Origin: Dermatemys mawii
Lineage: Eukaryota > Chordata > Testudines > Dermatemydidae
Direction: 5' to 3'
Length of the DNA stretch: 64,000 nt
NCBI GenBank assembly: GCA_007922305.1
Contig: ML677334.1
Location: 21,551,697-21,615,696 of the forward strand
The stretch's first letter is position 1. Every line of letters begins with the position of its first letter. The notes under the pieces were generated by a model. It saw nothing but the letters and a program-made list of their open reading frames with translations, searched no databases and was not told the DNA's origin. The translations under genes and the position numbers were made by a program. This document shows positions 1 to 12,914 of this stretch, one piece after another.

Positions 1-2852
1 TTGAAGTACTGTATATCAGCTGTTTCATGGTGATACCTCTCAAATTTGACTTGAACCTTTTTCCACAATGAGATAATCCAGACTGCGTGAAAGCTTCATC
101 TGTGTAGTTAACCAAAAGTAGTTTCTACTATTGTACAACTTTTAGGTGCGATGAAAGCATGTCATCACTAGCTTCCTAATAATGGCATCCTTGAAAATCG
201 TCAAACCAGAATGAGCAAAGTTTTCCAAAGTTACACACAGGGAAAGATGTGTAGTGTCCCCTTTTTATCAGCCATTTTAAAAACTATTTCCTTTTAGCAT
301 CTGGAAAATATAGTTTTTGTACTTCAGTTGCTACTCAGTAAGAATGGCTTAGAATTGCAGAATTAAAACATACATGCACTCAACTCGCTGGCAAACTGAA
401 ACATTTCACTGTCCTCTTGGTCACTGGATTTGTGGTAAAACAATTTGTTTGGAATGTGTCAAAATGGAGAAAGGGAACATCCTGCAGCTGAGCAGTTGAT
501 TACACTGGAAAGCAATTGTTTTTATGTTTTTCTTGTGTAACCTTCTGCACAACCTAGAACCAGAAGAACAGAGGGTCATTAGCCTTCTGAGAGAGGGGAA
601 ATAGCTAGTATTGCTGCAGTAAGAGTAGGAAAAGCACAGACACCCGAGCCTCACCAAGGCACACAGAATTCAACTTCACAAGAACAGGTGATCCTGGTTG
701 CAGAACCATTTCCCAGCCAGGGAAGAAAGGAATTAGGCCCTGCTACAGGAGAGACCTTCAGCAGAGCCCCAGCTACCACGAGCCAGCTAATACCACAAGG
801 AAATGATCAGATGCTTATGGAAGCCTGGGCTGAAGAGAAACTGAGACATTAGGTGATTGCCTCTGCCACAATAATTAGCTAGTGTAAAGATGACATTCAA
901 CAGCTATTTTATTTAGCTCTCACCCCCTTCCCAAATTAAAAAAGCTGTCAACTCCCCTAGGGCCCTTAAACACGCTCAGCCCAGATCCACTGCAGGAAAG
1001 AGGAGACAGACAAAAAGACTTTGTATTCATTGCCATGAGTTTTTACCATGAGATAACAAATGTGCATTAATGATCCCCCTGTAAAATCTTGCTGGAGATG
1101 AAGCACTTGTAGATTTAATAGTGAATTAAATAGGTGAGGTCAACCACAGCTCGAGGCACAGTGTTGACCACCCCTTCCCCCCAGCTACATCATGCTGAAA
1201 ACTACATATGCTTTGTCTCCACTAGGATTAACAGTGAGATAACTAATGCAAGTTAGTTATCCCACAGTAAACACACCCCTTACTTGCAGTGAGGACATAG
1301 CCAAATATGAAGAGAGAAGATCAAAAGAAAGTAATGAGAAGACAAAGAAATTGCTTCCAGCTGCTCTGCAGACTCTCTTTCAGTGGATCCTCCTCCTCCC
1401 AAACAGTCTAAGTGAAGTAATTGGCATGTGACTTGTTATGCAAGTGAATGAGCTCAGTAATTGTACAGGTTTAGTTGTGCTTATATGGCACACATGTTTG
1501 ATCCAGAATTTGCTTACTAAGCAGTTACAGCCAGATTTTGGGGGTGTCCTGAAAGAAATCCATTGTCTAAATCCTTTTCCCCCATAAATTCAATGCTTAA
1601 TTCCTCAGAGCCAGAGCAATTACTTTCCTTTTCCTTTTGATATCTGATGCCTTCCAGATGGCTTGGAGATTAGTGGACACAGGTGCTAAATTTAGAAGAA
1701 TTAGTAGACATAAATACTGATTAAAGAAATGTCTACTGCCATTGCCTCTACAAAAAATGCATCTTGCATGTCCCTTTAAAAACAATCTTAGCAGATATTC
1801 CTGTAAATTCACAATTGTGCTGACTTCACAGACCTCCTAACTGGAATCTTCTGTTAGCTAGAGAGCTGGCAGTGGTAATGTAAGCTGCCTCCCACAGCCC
1901 TGCCCATAAACATCAATCCCAACCTAGAGGAATGAACCTATTTAGAATAGAGAGGATGGTTTCATCTCTAAGCCCGTTCAGTTACTGGATTCTCTAAGAG
2001 GCTGTCAGCAGGGGTGCCAGTTGTGGTGGTGTAGTTTTATGTTGAGCAAGGTGGAAAAGTGTCCATTGGGACTTGGACTGGAACAACCCAACTCACTGCA
2101 GCAGGGATTGTATTTGAAAGGGGAGTTCTGTTCAGATAGGATTGTAAAAATAGCACAGTATGTCCCAGTGTGTAATGCTTCTCTGTTGTTCCCATATCCA
2201 ATCCACTCAGTATAAAAGTAATAAGATGATTTCTCTGTCATTTTTGCAACCACAATTGGAGATCCCAAACTGGGCTCTTTCCTTCTCAGGCAGTAATAAG
2301 GATTTTGCAAGACAATTTCTACCCTCATTTACAGACATGCAATTCTCTTCTTTTCAAATGTATGCCCTCAGTGACATTGGTGGAGTCCCATTGTCTTTGA
2401 TGGATTTGCAGATGTGATTGATTGGGACTTAATAAACAGTTCTATTGATGAGACACAAGAAGGAATAGAATCCAGATTACTCTCTGGGTCTGCAAGGCTA
2501 ACAGATAAAATATAAATTAGAGTCTGATTTTACTGCTCTTACAGAGAGTGAAACTCGTGCCTGGATTAAAGGGCCAGCACAAGGCCTATGCACCACTTGA
2601 AACCTATTTTGAGGTTTTAAGTGAAACTTAAGTGTTGTATAGGCTTCACGGTTGTTCTCTGCACAGTGGTGAATGTTACTTAAGTAGGTTCCATTGACTT
2701 TAATAATTACTTGTTATTATTAAAGTAGAGTTGTAAGTTTATTCATTTTGAGTTGGAGTAGGGAAGAGAAGGTTGCAGGCTATTTGTGCTGTTGAATAGT
2801 ATCCTTGCCTTTTTCAAATTAACTTTCAGCACCAAAATACTATGCAATATTG
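1..2852. other. Non-coding stretch, no gene recognised
   Basis: No open frame here has a recognisable domain, and the short frames overlap on both strands as expected by chance. A small perfect inverted repeat (GATAACTAA, 6-nt spacer, TTAGTTATC) lies at 1238-1261 beside a GTCTCCACT motif and may be a worn MITE remnant. Confidence 0.5.
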
Positions 2853-3771
2853 AGATGATGTCTACACTTAAACTGCTGTTGCAGCTGTACTGCTGTAGCA
2901 CTTCACTGTTGACCAGGGGTGGGCAAACGTTTTGGCCTGAAGGCCACATTGGGGTTCCAAAACTGTATGGAGGGCTGGGTAGGGAAGGCTGTGCTTCCCC
3001 AAATAGTCTGGCCCCCTCCTCCTATCCATACTCTCCCACTTCCCATCCCTGACTGCCTCACTCAGAATGCCTGACCCATCCAACTCCCCCTGCTCCTTGT
3101 CCCCTAACTGCTCCCAGGACCCCATCCATCCCCACCTGCTCCCTGTCTCCTGACTGCCCCAACCACTATCCACACCCCCACTGCCTGACAGGCCCCCTGG
3201 GACTCCCATGCCTATCCAGTCACCCCCTGCTCCCTCTCCCTTGACTGCCCCTGCTAGAACCTCCACCCTATCCAATCACCCCCACTCCCTGTCCCCTCAC
3301 TGCCCCCCAGGATCCTCTGCCCCTTATCCAACTCCTCCACTCCACTCCCCTTTTCTGTGCTGCTCAGAGCACCAAGACTGGCAGTTTGCACTGCCCAGCC
3401 GGAGCCAGCCATGCCACCACGCAGTCTAGAGCACCGCGGCAAATTGGTGGCTCTCACAGTCGCACTGCCCAGCAGGAGCTTGCAGCCCTGGCACCCAGAG
3501 TACTGGTGGCACGGTGAGCTGAGGCTGCAGGGGAGGGGCTGGGGGCTAGCCTTCCTGGCCAGGAACTCAAGGGCCAGTCAGGATGGTCCCAAGGGCCTTA
3601 GTTTTTCCACCTCTGCTGTAGACAACACCTATGCCAACAGGAGGTGTTCTCCCATCAGCACAGGTAATCCACTTTTCCTTGAGGTGGTAGCTAGGTCAAT
3701 GAAATAATTTTTCACATCCCCGAGAGACATAATTATACTGATGTAGGTTTCCAGTGTAGACTAGCCCTTAG
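2853..3771. mobile_element. Harbinger-type MITE split by a hAT insertion
   Basis: The left end (AGATGATGTCTACACTTAAA) and the reverse complement of the right end (CTAAGGGCTAGTCTACACTG) share a GTCTACACT core, the terminal motif of many MITEs in this window. Without the insertion at 2914-3615 the element would be about 215 bp. It has no coding capacity. The class assignment rests on terminal similarity to the Harbinger elements at 48603 and 62344, and the target duplication is not clear. Confidence 0.55.
2914..3615. mobile_element. Non-autonomous hAT element, 702 bp
   Basis: Terminal inverted repeats CAGGGGTGGGCAAAC on the left and, read inwards from the right, CAGAGGTGGAAAAAC. The flanking 8-bp target duplication is CTGTTGAC at 2906-2913 and CTGTAGAC at 3616-3623 (7 of 8 match), as expected for hAT transposition. 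The interior from about 2985 to 3340 is a C-rich imperfect minisatellite built on CCCCTGACTGCC-like units, and it gives long but meaningless open frames on both strands. No transposase is present. Confidence 0.8.
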
Positions 3772-4555
3772 GAGTTGAACTCTTCAGTAAACTGATCAAT
3801 ACTCATCACAGTGTTCTTTTACTGAATTTTGGTTGATGTTACTTAAGATGCAGAAACTACATAATAGGAATCTTAGTTGTGGCACAGGCCACTGTCTCTT
3901 TTGTCATTTCCCCTTTTCATTATGTTTAAGCATCAACCGTCTTTTAGACTAATTAGTTTATGGCAGTGGGCTAGGGAGACTTCAGTGACATGCGCTGCCT
4001 AACACATACAAGGCATTAAAGAAAGATGTGAAATTGCAATGGCAAGGTTGTGTGGGTCAAACTTCCTTTACTACGTCTTTTTTTCCCCCAACACCACCAC
4101 AACTTCCTATTAAAGAACTTTTCTGTTTAAACAAAGCTGTCTCTTGGGGCTTTTTAATGCAGGTAAAAGAGGAGATTTGGTGAATTTTTGAAATAGCTGC
4201 AGCAACTGTGAATAATGTATAGAAGTGAAATTCTTATACAATATTCTGAGAATTCAGACTGTGCTGTGATATTAACTTTTGAAAGCAGAATAATGAGTCT
4301 CAAAGAGACAGTCATTAAATTCCAACTTTTAAAGGCTGCCTGGTTTGATTACTGGTTGAATACTGAGTCAACAGCCAACAATAAACTAGGGCCTTAAAGC
4401 ATTACTGTTAGGAAATTGAATCTGGTTAATTTCTGCTTTTACTTATCTCCGGGGGTCCTTTGTGTCCTCACTGGAGCTCTAACAAGCCTTCATTTTCCCT
4501 GACTTTATAACTCCTAAAATGCAAGTATTTGTAATGGTTGTGCTGAGCAGAACTA
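3772..4555. other. Non-coding stretch, nothing recognised
   Basis: AT-rich sequence with no domain-bearing frame and no repeat that I recognise. Confidence 0.4.
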
Positions 4556-5630
4556 TGTGACCCCTTGGCACCCCAGTATTCACCACTGTCATGAATTAGA
4601 ATATGTTTTGTACAAAGTATGCCTTGTGTGGTATTATTCTAAAAGTCTTGATCTGCTAGACATTAATATCTCATTGGATTGTATTGCTATCGTCATATGT
4701 GAAGTTATGAAGTTTGGTTGTGTGTGTTACTGAAATATGTTGTGAGGAAAACACTCACAAGCAGCCTTGCAGGTACAACAGTAAAAAGGCCAAGTAATGT
4801 TAATGGATTATTGAGGAAAAGCACACAAACACAAGGATTACCCTGGGAACTGTGTACAACAGAAACCTCTCCAAGATAGCACTATACAATGGGAACTGTT
4901 TGACCCAGGTCACAGCAAAAGAGCTTTCCAGGAAGTGAGAAGAAGATATAAAATGGGGGGAAAGACATCATGTGGGGACCTCACTCTCCCTACAACACCA
5001 CACCTGGAAAACCTGAGAAAAAAAAAAAAAGACTGAACAGGGGAGAAGTGATGGATCCAGGCTAAATGGGATTTCCAGCCTGTGTATGAAAACCTGGAAA
5101 ACCCAAGCTGAAAAGTCAAGGCAGCATGGGCCTTAAGAATCTGCTATCCCATTTATCTCTCAGGGTGAGAATTTGCTAAATCATATCCTACTGATCGAGT
5201 ATTTTAAACTCAGTTTGTGGTTTTGTTTATTTACTAGGTAATCTGCTTTGATCTGTTTGCTATTACTTATAATCACTTAAAATCTATACTTTTGTACTTA
5301 AACTTATTTTATGTTTTAATCCAAACCAGTGTGCATCTGACTAAGGGGAAAGTCTCAGCTTGCTTACCACAAGTGTGCATGGTCCTCTTCACATTGAGGG
5401 AGAGGCGGATTGGGAGTTAGACCCATATACTAGCCAGATTTGACCAGGGCAGGACAGTTCTGCTCTGGGGTCCTAGGCTGGGAAGCTGGGTGTGTCCCTA
5501 TCTGTGTGAATGCTGGTGAAAGGGCAAGCTTGGAGGGCTTTGCAGCTTGTCACAGCAGCACAGTGTGAGAGTGAGTTCAGGCTGGTGTGGGTCAGAGGGC
5601 TCAGTAGCACACCATGGGGAATGAGTCACA
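4556..5630 (+). mobile_element. Probable solo LTR, about 1.08 kb
   Basis: The segment begins TGTGAC and ends GTCACA, a perfect 6-bp terminal inversion with the TG...CA ends of a retroviral LTR. A TATAAA box lies at 4947-4952, and an A-rich tract follows near 5020. No internal retroviral sequence adjoins it, so it would be a solo LTR left by recombination. A clean target duplication was not found (ACTA before, AACA after), which keeps confidence moderate. Its right edge abuts Penelope-like sequence. Confidence 0.55.
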
Positions 5631-7095
5631 AACAGGTCAGCATTTTCCTTTAGGATGTTTGTAGTGCTGTTGTAGCCAGGATATGAGAGGGAGAAGGTAG
5701 GTGAGGTAATATCGTTTATGAGACCAAATTCTTCTTTGAAATGGCCCATGGAGAAATTGGCATACTGGAGAGTCATCCCTGAATCTGTGGTTGTTATCTT
5801 GGTTAGAACAAAATGTTTGTTTTTAAATGTGAAGTTGTTGTGGGTGAGAATGCCAAACTCATCCATTTCGATATGTTTTGGGTGGGTTTCCAAGTGTTGT
5901 ACATTATCTTGTAGGTAATTGAGGCAGGCAGTAATTCCATCTTTGTGAGGGATGTTGGTATGTGACATCCATGGTGGCAAGGATGGCATTCTGGGGGAGA
6001 TTGTTATGTTATGGAGTTTCTAGAGGAAGTCAGTGGTGTCTTAGAAGAAGCTGGCCCTTTAGAGGCTTGAGTGGTTTGAGGATAGTTTCTATGTGTTGTG
6101 TTATTCCTTCAGGAAGAGTGCCATAGGCATACATAGATGATGTGGCCACCGTGGTTCCCTTGTTTCTGTATCTTGGGAAGCATGTAGAAGATCTCTGGGG
6201 TGGGTTGGTCAGGAATGAGGTTGTAGAGTTTTTCTTTGAGTTAAATGAGGAGAGAGATGATGGTATCTTTAAATTTCTGTCTGAATTGTGGTATGGGGTC
6301 TTCTTTGAGTTCTTTATAATAGGTTGTGTCAGAGTTGTCATTGGCCTCAATGACATAGTGAAAGATTAAGGACTATGATAGAAACCCCATTGTCTTCTGC
6401 TTTGATCGCTACCTTGTGGCTGGATGTCAGGGATTGTGTAGCTATCCTGTTGGTGGTAGAAAGATTGTGGTGGGTGTAATGTTTGTTGAGGATTTCACAG
6501 TCAATTTTTTTCCCTGAAGCAATTAATGTAATGATCTACTGTATGGTCTCAGCCACTGGGAGGTGTCCAGTCAGATTTTTTTTTATGATTGTCCGTGCAG
6601 ATGTGGTAGTTGTGGGTGGTGTTGACTGTTGTGAAAGAATACCTGAGGTGGAGTTGGTGGAAGAATTTTTCTTGTTTGTTATTTGTATGATATCAGATTC
6701 TATAGTGGGGCAGAAATTCAGTCCCTTGTAGAGCATAGATACTTACATACCCATTAGGGATAATCTTGACAATTTGATGTCATTGAGTCTATGTGGTGGG
6801 TCATGGCTTCTTGGTTTCTCCCGGAGGTGGGGCTCTGTTGGTTGCTGTAGTTGATTCCACTTTTTGTGTTGGATGGCTCTCATCAGGGTTTATGTATAAT
6901 GTTGTTTTGGGATTGCAACATGATCTCCAGGTAGTTTTCCTGATTTTTTTCCTCCTAATGTATGGAAGCATGTGATGATTTCTTGTTTGAGGTGGTCCTC
7001 TGGAGTATGAAAGGTGCAGGAGATGGTTCCTTGGTTTTTCTAAGGGCCTTTTCCAGAGCTGTTCAGCAGATTTGGAGTTGTATGTAGCAGTCATA
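5631..7095 (-). pseudogene. Penelope-like element reverse transcriptase, decayed
   Basis: The minus strand holds three collinear frame fragments (about 7094-6801, 6356-6030 and 5989-5700) that together resemble the reverse transcriptase of Penelope-like elements. Seen motifs are NIPHKDGI (the YTNIPH region around RT motif A) and, about 65 residues on, LQYANFSMG (the AP-QYAN-FMG region of motif B). The pieces are in different frames with stops between, and a frame break lies just before NIPHKDGI. The YxDD part of the palm and the GIY-YIG nuclease are missing, because the 3' side runs into a tail-like segment (5631-5720) and then the LTR at 5630. It is inactive. A CR1 RT is less likely because the motif spelling differs. 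Confidence 0.65.
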
Positions 7096-7273
7096 GAATT
7101 ATAGATGGTAAGTCCTCTGAGAATGATGTTTTGTTTCTACCATTTGCTCAGGAACTAGATGTTACTGTTTAGTCTGGCTTCCTCCTTCATGTTGTGAAGT
7201 TTCCATTTTAAATGGCGAAATTCAATATCTTCCATAGTAGTTTGCCTGGGAACTGAAATTCTTAACTCTGCTA

Positions 7274-7484
7274 GACACACAGCAGTGAGTCTCAGAGCTT
7301 GGGTCAACTGACTCAGGCTTGTGGAGCTTATGTTATGGGGCTAAAAATAGCAGCATAAACGTTTGGGCTTGGGCTGGAGCCTAGGCTCCGAGACCCTGCC
7401 TCACTGGGTATTTTTAGCCCCATAGTATGAGCTCCACAAGCTTGAGTCAGTTGACCCAAGCTCTGAGACTCACTGCTGTGGGTC
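7274..7484. repeat. Foldback MITE with 76-bp arms
   Basis: Arm 7274-7349 pairs with arm 7409-7484. I count 5 mismatches in 76 positions, with a 59-base loop. The outer ends are GACACACAGCAG and CTGCTGTGGGTC. Such a sequence can extrude a long hairpin. The arms carry the CTGACTCAGGCT-like motif that recurs in the larger element at 21882-22524, so the two are probably related families. There is no coding content. Confidence 0.85.
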
Positions 7485-7514
7485 TTCTTTTGCAGGGAAG
7501 ATATACCCTAAGAT

Positions 7515-7612
7515 TTCTTTACCTGGACCTGAAGAAGAGCTCTCTGTAGCTTGCAAACCTTCCACCAGCAGAAGTTGGTCCAATAAAAGATATTACCACA
7601 CCCATGTTGTCT
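7515..7612 (+). repeat. Penelope-type tail segment with relic hammerhead-like core
   Basis: Contains CTGAAGA (7529-7535), an AGAGCTCT stem side, TTGGTCCAATAAAAGAT and a TATTACC-CACCC ending. Related tails occur at 53402-53476 and 61699-61866, and a partial one in opposite orientation at 5631-5720. The opposed copies at 5.6 and 7.5 kb flank the RT relic, an arrangement known for Penelope-like elements with inverted terminal copies. The ribozyme reading is an inference: the GAAA that should follow stem II reads GCAAA here. Confidence 0.45.
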
Positions 7613-7639
7613 CTGTCATTTCCTTCAGTATCCCTCTTT

Positions 7640-10600
7640 ACTCCTTAACTGACTAGAGAGGTCACTTCGGAGCATCACGATGTGCTTCCTTTCCTCCTTT
7701 AAATGGTCAACATGTTGCTTCTGCTGCATTCCCAGCATAAGGCCAAGTTCTGCCACCTTTACTTATGCCCAGTAACACTTCAGCCCTATTGACTAGTCAC
7801 AGATTAAGCTGCTTATGGATAGGGTGTCAGGCTCAGGGACTTAGTGAGTCAGAGAATGGAAACGGAAATCAAACCAGGTCTTCCACATGACAGCAAAGAG
7901 CACAACCTGCTGGGATACCAGTCCTGCATCTTAGGTTTAGAATACATAACAGTATACTAACAGGGTAACATTCATTTTAATAGCATTATTATTCACAGAG
8001 CAGCACCGAAAGACATGTCTGTTACTTTGACAGGGAAGGTCTCTTGGACCATAGGACACGTGATTCAGTGTCAAATGGTTTCTATTGAAACGTGATACTT
8101 CAGCTAGAGCAGACCTAGTTACCAAGGTCAGTGATTTCACACACTCATGCTCAGGGCTCGCCACACTTACATACATTTCCAGATTTTCCCAGGCCTCTCT
8201 CATTTCCCTCGAGAGGACACGAGCTTCATCACAATTCATGGACATCTGTTAAATTAAGGAAAAACACATGTATTATGGCTTCCATTTTTAGAGCAACCTT
8301 CTTGTCTGTGGAAGATGGGTTATTAATTCAAGTCAAAATATCACAATAAATGAGATCCCCTGCACTAGCTCAGTAAAATAATACAAACAGTTCCATGACA
8401 TCCAATTAGATATGTCTGGAAATATAAATGTACAAAAAGAACTTTCTTCATTGCACATACTACAGAGTCACATTAGCCTAGAAGCTGCTACAGCCCAGAC
8501 AGAGTAGGTTCATCGTCAATATTTAAAATAAGAGAAAACATTTGATGTTCTAAGAAATGCAGTTTCTAACATCCTTTTGGTAGTATGCATTCTAAGTGTA
8601 GTTAAAAATACAGCCCGCTGGTTCTCCAGCACACATTACTGCAGAGTTAGAAATGTATGACTTGTGCTGGCTATTGTACACCAAAGTCACACACTGGACA
8701 GTTTTAGTGACTCATTTTCAGGTTTCTTGTCCTAGATGTGGAACATCTGACTTTATATTAATGTAACAACTGGGTTTCACCAACTGTACTTTGTGCAAGT
8801 GATACCTTTGGAACATAATTCTTAAGGCCCTGTAAGCATAAGTACAACACAAGTATCGCATGGCATTAATCACTGATTCTCACGGCACTCCTTTGAACTG
8901 TTTTCAAATGGGAAAACTGAGAGGCAGAGCAATGGAGTGTCATATCCATGACCACATGGCAAGTCAGCTGAGAATAGAGCTCAGGGAGTTCACTCTGCTT
9001 GTCAATGTAGTTCACCATCATATGATCCTCTGTGTTCAAGAAAGGTAATAAAGACTCTGGAGTGTTCATTTACAGTGACAACTGGAAGAGATTTATACTT
9101 ATCCTTCAACCTAGGATGATTTAGTACACTCTCAGGGTCAACTTAATGTCTAATTTAGAAACAGATGTATCTTTTCAGCAACGTACTCACTTCGCATGTC
9201 CTTTGGCACACGTTGTAGTTTTAAAAAAAAGTTGTTGTTTTTTGTCAACACCTGACAATAAATGCAGACACTTCAAGGAACCCCCTTCCCCAGGAATTGA
9301 CCATCATGTCCTTCCCTTTGTTAAAACACTAACAAATAAAGGATTCATCATGTCAAAGAGAAGGGAATGAAACATACCACAAGAAACAGCTTGCCCAATA
9401 AAAAAAATATTTTCAGTTTACAAAACGTAGGGATTCCAAATGTCTTTTCCCTGCCCTTGAAAAATGTTCCTCCTCACAGTAATAATTTTTGTGTGCAAGT
9501 CCAGCACTTTTCAAGGTATTTGTGTTCCAGTATGTGAGTCTGGAATTTGAATATAAAATAGATACCTCCACCTGGCACTGAATTTAAATGCTCCATGTGC
9601 TCTCACCCACTGTGACATTCACCTTTAAGTGAACCTCACTTTAAAGGGAGGAGAGAGACTGAAATACTACATTTCTAGAACAGACAGCTCAGTTTGACAA
9701 CCATAGCCACAGCTTTAGCCTCATAATGGACAAACATGGACAAGTAACCCAGGAATGGAGAGTTTGGTAGGAAATAAAGAAAGCTGCTGTCTCAGGCCCT
9801 GTCTATACTATAACTGCAAGTCACATCATGGGATCTGGCAACATCACTCTTAAATTAGTGGCTGAAACCAAAGTGTCCTAGCATTGTGTTTTTATCATGA
9901 CACTAATTCTTTTTCTTAAAGCTCCATCCTCTGGAGTCATGTTATTAGGTGAGAATCTCAGCTTTTAGTTTTAGAAAAGGTAATTTCCTAGCCCTCATGG
10001 TTACAGAGAAAAGCTGACCGCAGTGTACCCTAAAGGCTCAAAAACTAGAAAGCAAGTAAGAACCACCCCAAAAAATATTGTTTTATAGTCTCATGGTTTT
10101 TAGGACCATTTCATGATATTTGAGGGCTGACTCATGATTTTTGAATTCTTGAGGTTAGCAATGCTAATGACCCTGTAACTAGAATAAAGCCTTGAACAAA
10201 CCAGGGACATAGTCTGGTTCCATTAACACTGCTCTTTTAAACTGTGGTGTAACTAGGTCAAGGGACAGCCTTATATTTCTGCCCTCCAACTTAGCATTAG
10301 TTTTAGATGGGACCTAAGTCCCATCTTTGGCTGCCCTAGCACACACAGCTCTTGCCAGCTGCCATATCTGTGGTCATGACAATAGCTATATACATATTAC
10401 TTGTATTACAATGTCACCTAGAGGCATTGGGCTGTGTGTTGTGTATGGGCATAAGGCACAGAGCTTAAAATGGGAATAATATTGTTTCCTTTCTTGTTCT
10501 CTTTGTCTATTTAGATGGTTCATATGGGAAGCTGAGGCACAGGGAGACAGAACAACTTGGCTCAGGTCGCAAAAGAAGTCTGTCACAGATGCCACTCTTA

Positions 10601-12077
10601 TAACTTAACCACAAGACCACCCTCTCACTGAGATCCTTTGGAGAAAGGTAGAAGTCAGCACCCTTCAGTTATGATTTGCAAAAATCCCCACAGAGATGGG
10701 ATGGGGAGCGGAGCTTGCCAGGCCACAGGAGTGGTAGTTGTACTCGTGGATAGTGTTGCCCCAGATATATATGGTTGTCACTTTTACAGATCCTACAAAT
10801 CACTGTCATTGAGTCAGGGGTGGCTATAGGCACCAGCCAAGGAAGCATGTGCTTGAGGTGGCATATTTCAAGGGGCAGCCTTTTTTTCACTTGGGCAGTT
10901 GCGCTCTTGGTGCTTGGGGTAGCAAAAAAGCTAGAGCTGGCCCTGCACTGAGTTTTGCAGGTAAATGTTAGTCAATGTCAATTTACCCTCATCTTTGTTG
11001 TCTCTTTGGGCCATTGGAAGCTGTTCCATAGGGAAAAGTGGTGCATGAAATCAACTAATTTAGGGGATTTAACATTTCAGATGGGTCTGATTAGAGACTG
11101 CTCCAGCTTTTGAAGACTTTCTGCAATTCTACTAGAATCCAGGTTTTATAAAATTCTAATCTAAAGTACCTCCAGGCTCCCAACTGACTGAATGTCATTG
11201 TACAACACCTTCCCCCCAAGCTATGACCTCTCAGTTTTAAGAAAACTTTGGAGTTCCCTAAGGCCTTTGTAAAATCAAGATTCCACTCTTATGAAAGGCT
11301 TAACTTTACTTTTTCAGACAGTAATTTCTCTGAGTAGTAAGACAAAGACTGCCAAATTATTGTGACATGAACTACTGCAGTCTAACCTTTCTGGGCCAGT
11401 CAGAATGTACTTCCTCACTTTTGTCATTCAGATTATAAAGCCTTTGAGTGGTTTATGCTACTTGGCAACCCACAATGAAACAAGCTTTTTGATTGGCCCC
11501 AGCCAAAACTCTGTTTTGTAGAAAGCCTGCAGACCAGTATGAGCTCAGAATTCTAATCTGGCCTAGATGAGGACTGCACTCCTCATTCACTGTACTTGCA
11601 GCCTTACTAAATCACACATCAGGTAGGGCTCACATGAGTTGAGCCCTGCTGGTCAGAACTCAAGAAAAGCAGTGAACATGTCACAAACATAATTTTTCAG
11701 CTGCTTTGTGTCCTGAATACCATATGAGCCTTCCTGTCCTCTCAGGCAGATCTGAAGTGTGCTGCACACAGGAAGCTGAGATGATACTGAGAGGGCAATT
11801 TTTCTCTTTGCTGCTGCTGTTTCATCATGCAAGTTTGTTAATAAATGTTAATCATACTGGCATTAAGAAGCAACATTTGGGGATGGTTAGGAAGTACTTA
11901 TATAGACACAGATCAGGTAATAACCGTGGGTCCCACTATCAGAATACATGTTAACGCAAAAGAGTGTTGGAACAATTGTTAATTGCTGGATGGTGATAAA
12001 GCTATGGCTTCATAAGGGTTAGAGGTTTCCCAGTTATGCCAACTAGACACCATAACATTTGTCCATGTTCTGACTTA
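7640..12077. other. Non-coding stretch with ancient repeat fragments
   Basis: No gene recognised. Worn MIR-like sequence is visible around 8905-8990 (GGGAAAACTGAGAGGCAGAGC-like). A single MITE end of the GTCTATACT type is seen near 9797. From about 9950 to 10170 there is a segment with repeated TCATGATTTTTG-like words that I cannot assign. Confidence 0.4.
10398..10630 (-). repeat. Ancient SINE-like repeat
   Basis: Begins TTGTATTACAATGTCACCTAGAGGC and ends with a TTAACCACAAGACCACCCT-like segment after a GAGGCACAGGGAGACAGAACA-like stretch. Similar blocks occur at about 13880, 45950, 53545 and 60336. It looks like an old amniote interspersed repeat of tRNA-SINE or MIR type; the exact family is not established here. 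Confidence 0.4.
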
Positions 12078-12340
12078 GCCCTGGTCTACACTGGGGGAAG
12101 GGGCTGTAGGGGGAGGATTGAGCTAAGATATGCAACTTCAGCTACAAGAATAGCACACTTAGCTTGACTTACCACAGCTGAGTTGACTGCTGCCACTCCC
12201 CTGTCGACTCCACTTGCACCTCTCATGGCAGAGGAGTACTGGAGTGGACAGGAGAGCACTCAGGGATTGGATGCGATAAATCAACCCCCGACAGATCGAT
12301 TGCTCTCTACCAATCCGGCAGGTAGTGTAGACCTGACCTA
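12078..12340. mobile_element. Harbinger-type MITE, about 260 bp
   Basis: Ends GCCCTGGTCTACACTGG and, at the right, AGTGTAGACCTGACC. TTA precedes the left end and TAA follows the right end. The interior carries AAGATATGCAACTTCAGC and a GTCGACTCC core, the same arrangement in opposite orientation as the MITE at 43019-43283. There is no coding capacity. Confidence 0.7.
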
Positions 12341-12914
12341 AGTTGTGTAATGTCTGTTTTACTGCTACACTGTAATGTTATTTAAGTAAAAATCAATGAA
12401 GATCAGTTATAAAAACAGATTGTTTTTATTAGAACTTCCTCGCCCTTCAGATCAGCACATATTTAATTTTCAAATAAGACCCTCTAGACACTCAAGGGAT
12501 CTAATTCTGCCCTTAGTTACACTATGTGCAATCCCAGTGGAGTTAATGGGGCTGCAGCATTGCATGTGAAGGCAAATTTTGGCTCTATTTGTTTCCATGG
12601 TGCAATAAAGAATGGTGTAAACATTCTGCTGAGACAGTGAGTAAAATTCCAGATGACTCTTAAAGTAGTTCAGGTTATAATAAGGTGCTCTAATTAAGCC
12701 TCTAGGTTCTCTGGTGAGAGAACCAACACAACTCCCAGCCTGCAGTCTAACATTGGGTCTTTTTGTGAGGGGGAGGGGCAGATGGCACAGGGACAATAAG
12801 GACAGGGGATAGAATCCTAATTTCCCTGCACTTCTTATGATTTATGTTGTCATACAGTGAGAATTGAGACTTGAGGTTTCATACGTGGGTACCTAGACAA
12901 GTCAATGAAGACCT

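Noticed and set aside
2868..3275. 135-codon glycine-rich frame, minus strand
   Set aside because: It is a translation of the C-rich minisatellite of the hAT at 2914-3615.
5498..5989. 163-codon frame as one protein
   Set aside because: It crosses the boundary between Penelope-derived sequence and the LTR at 5630; only the first part is RT-like.
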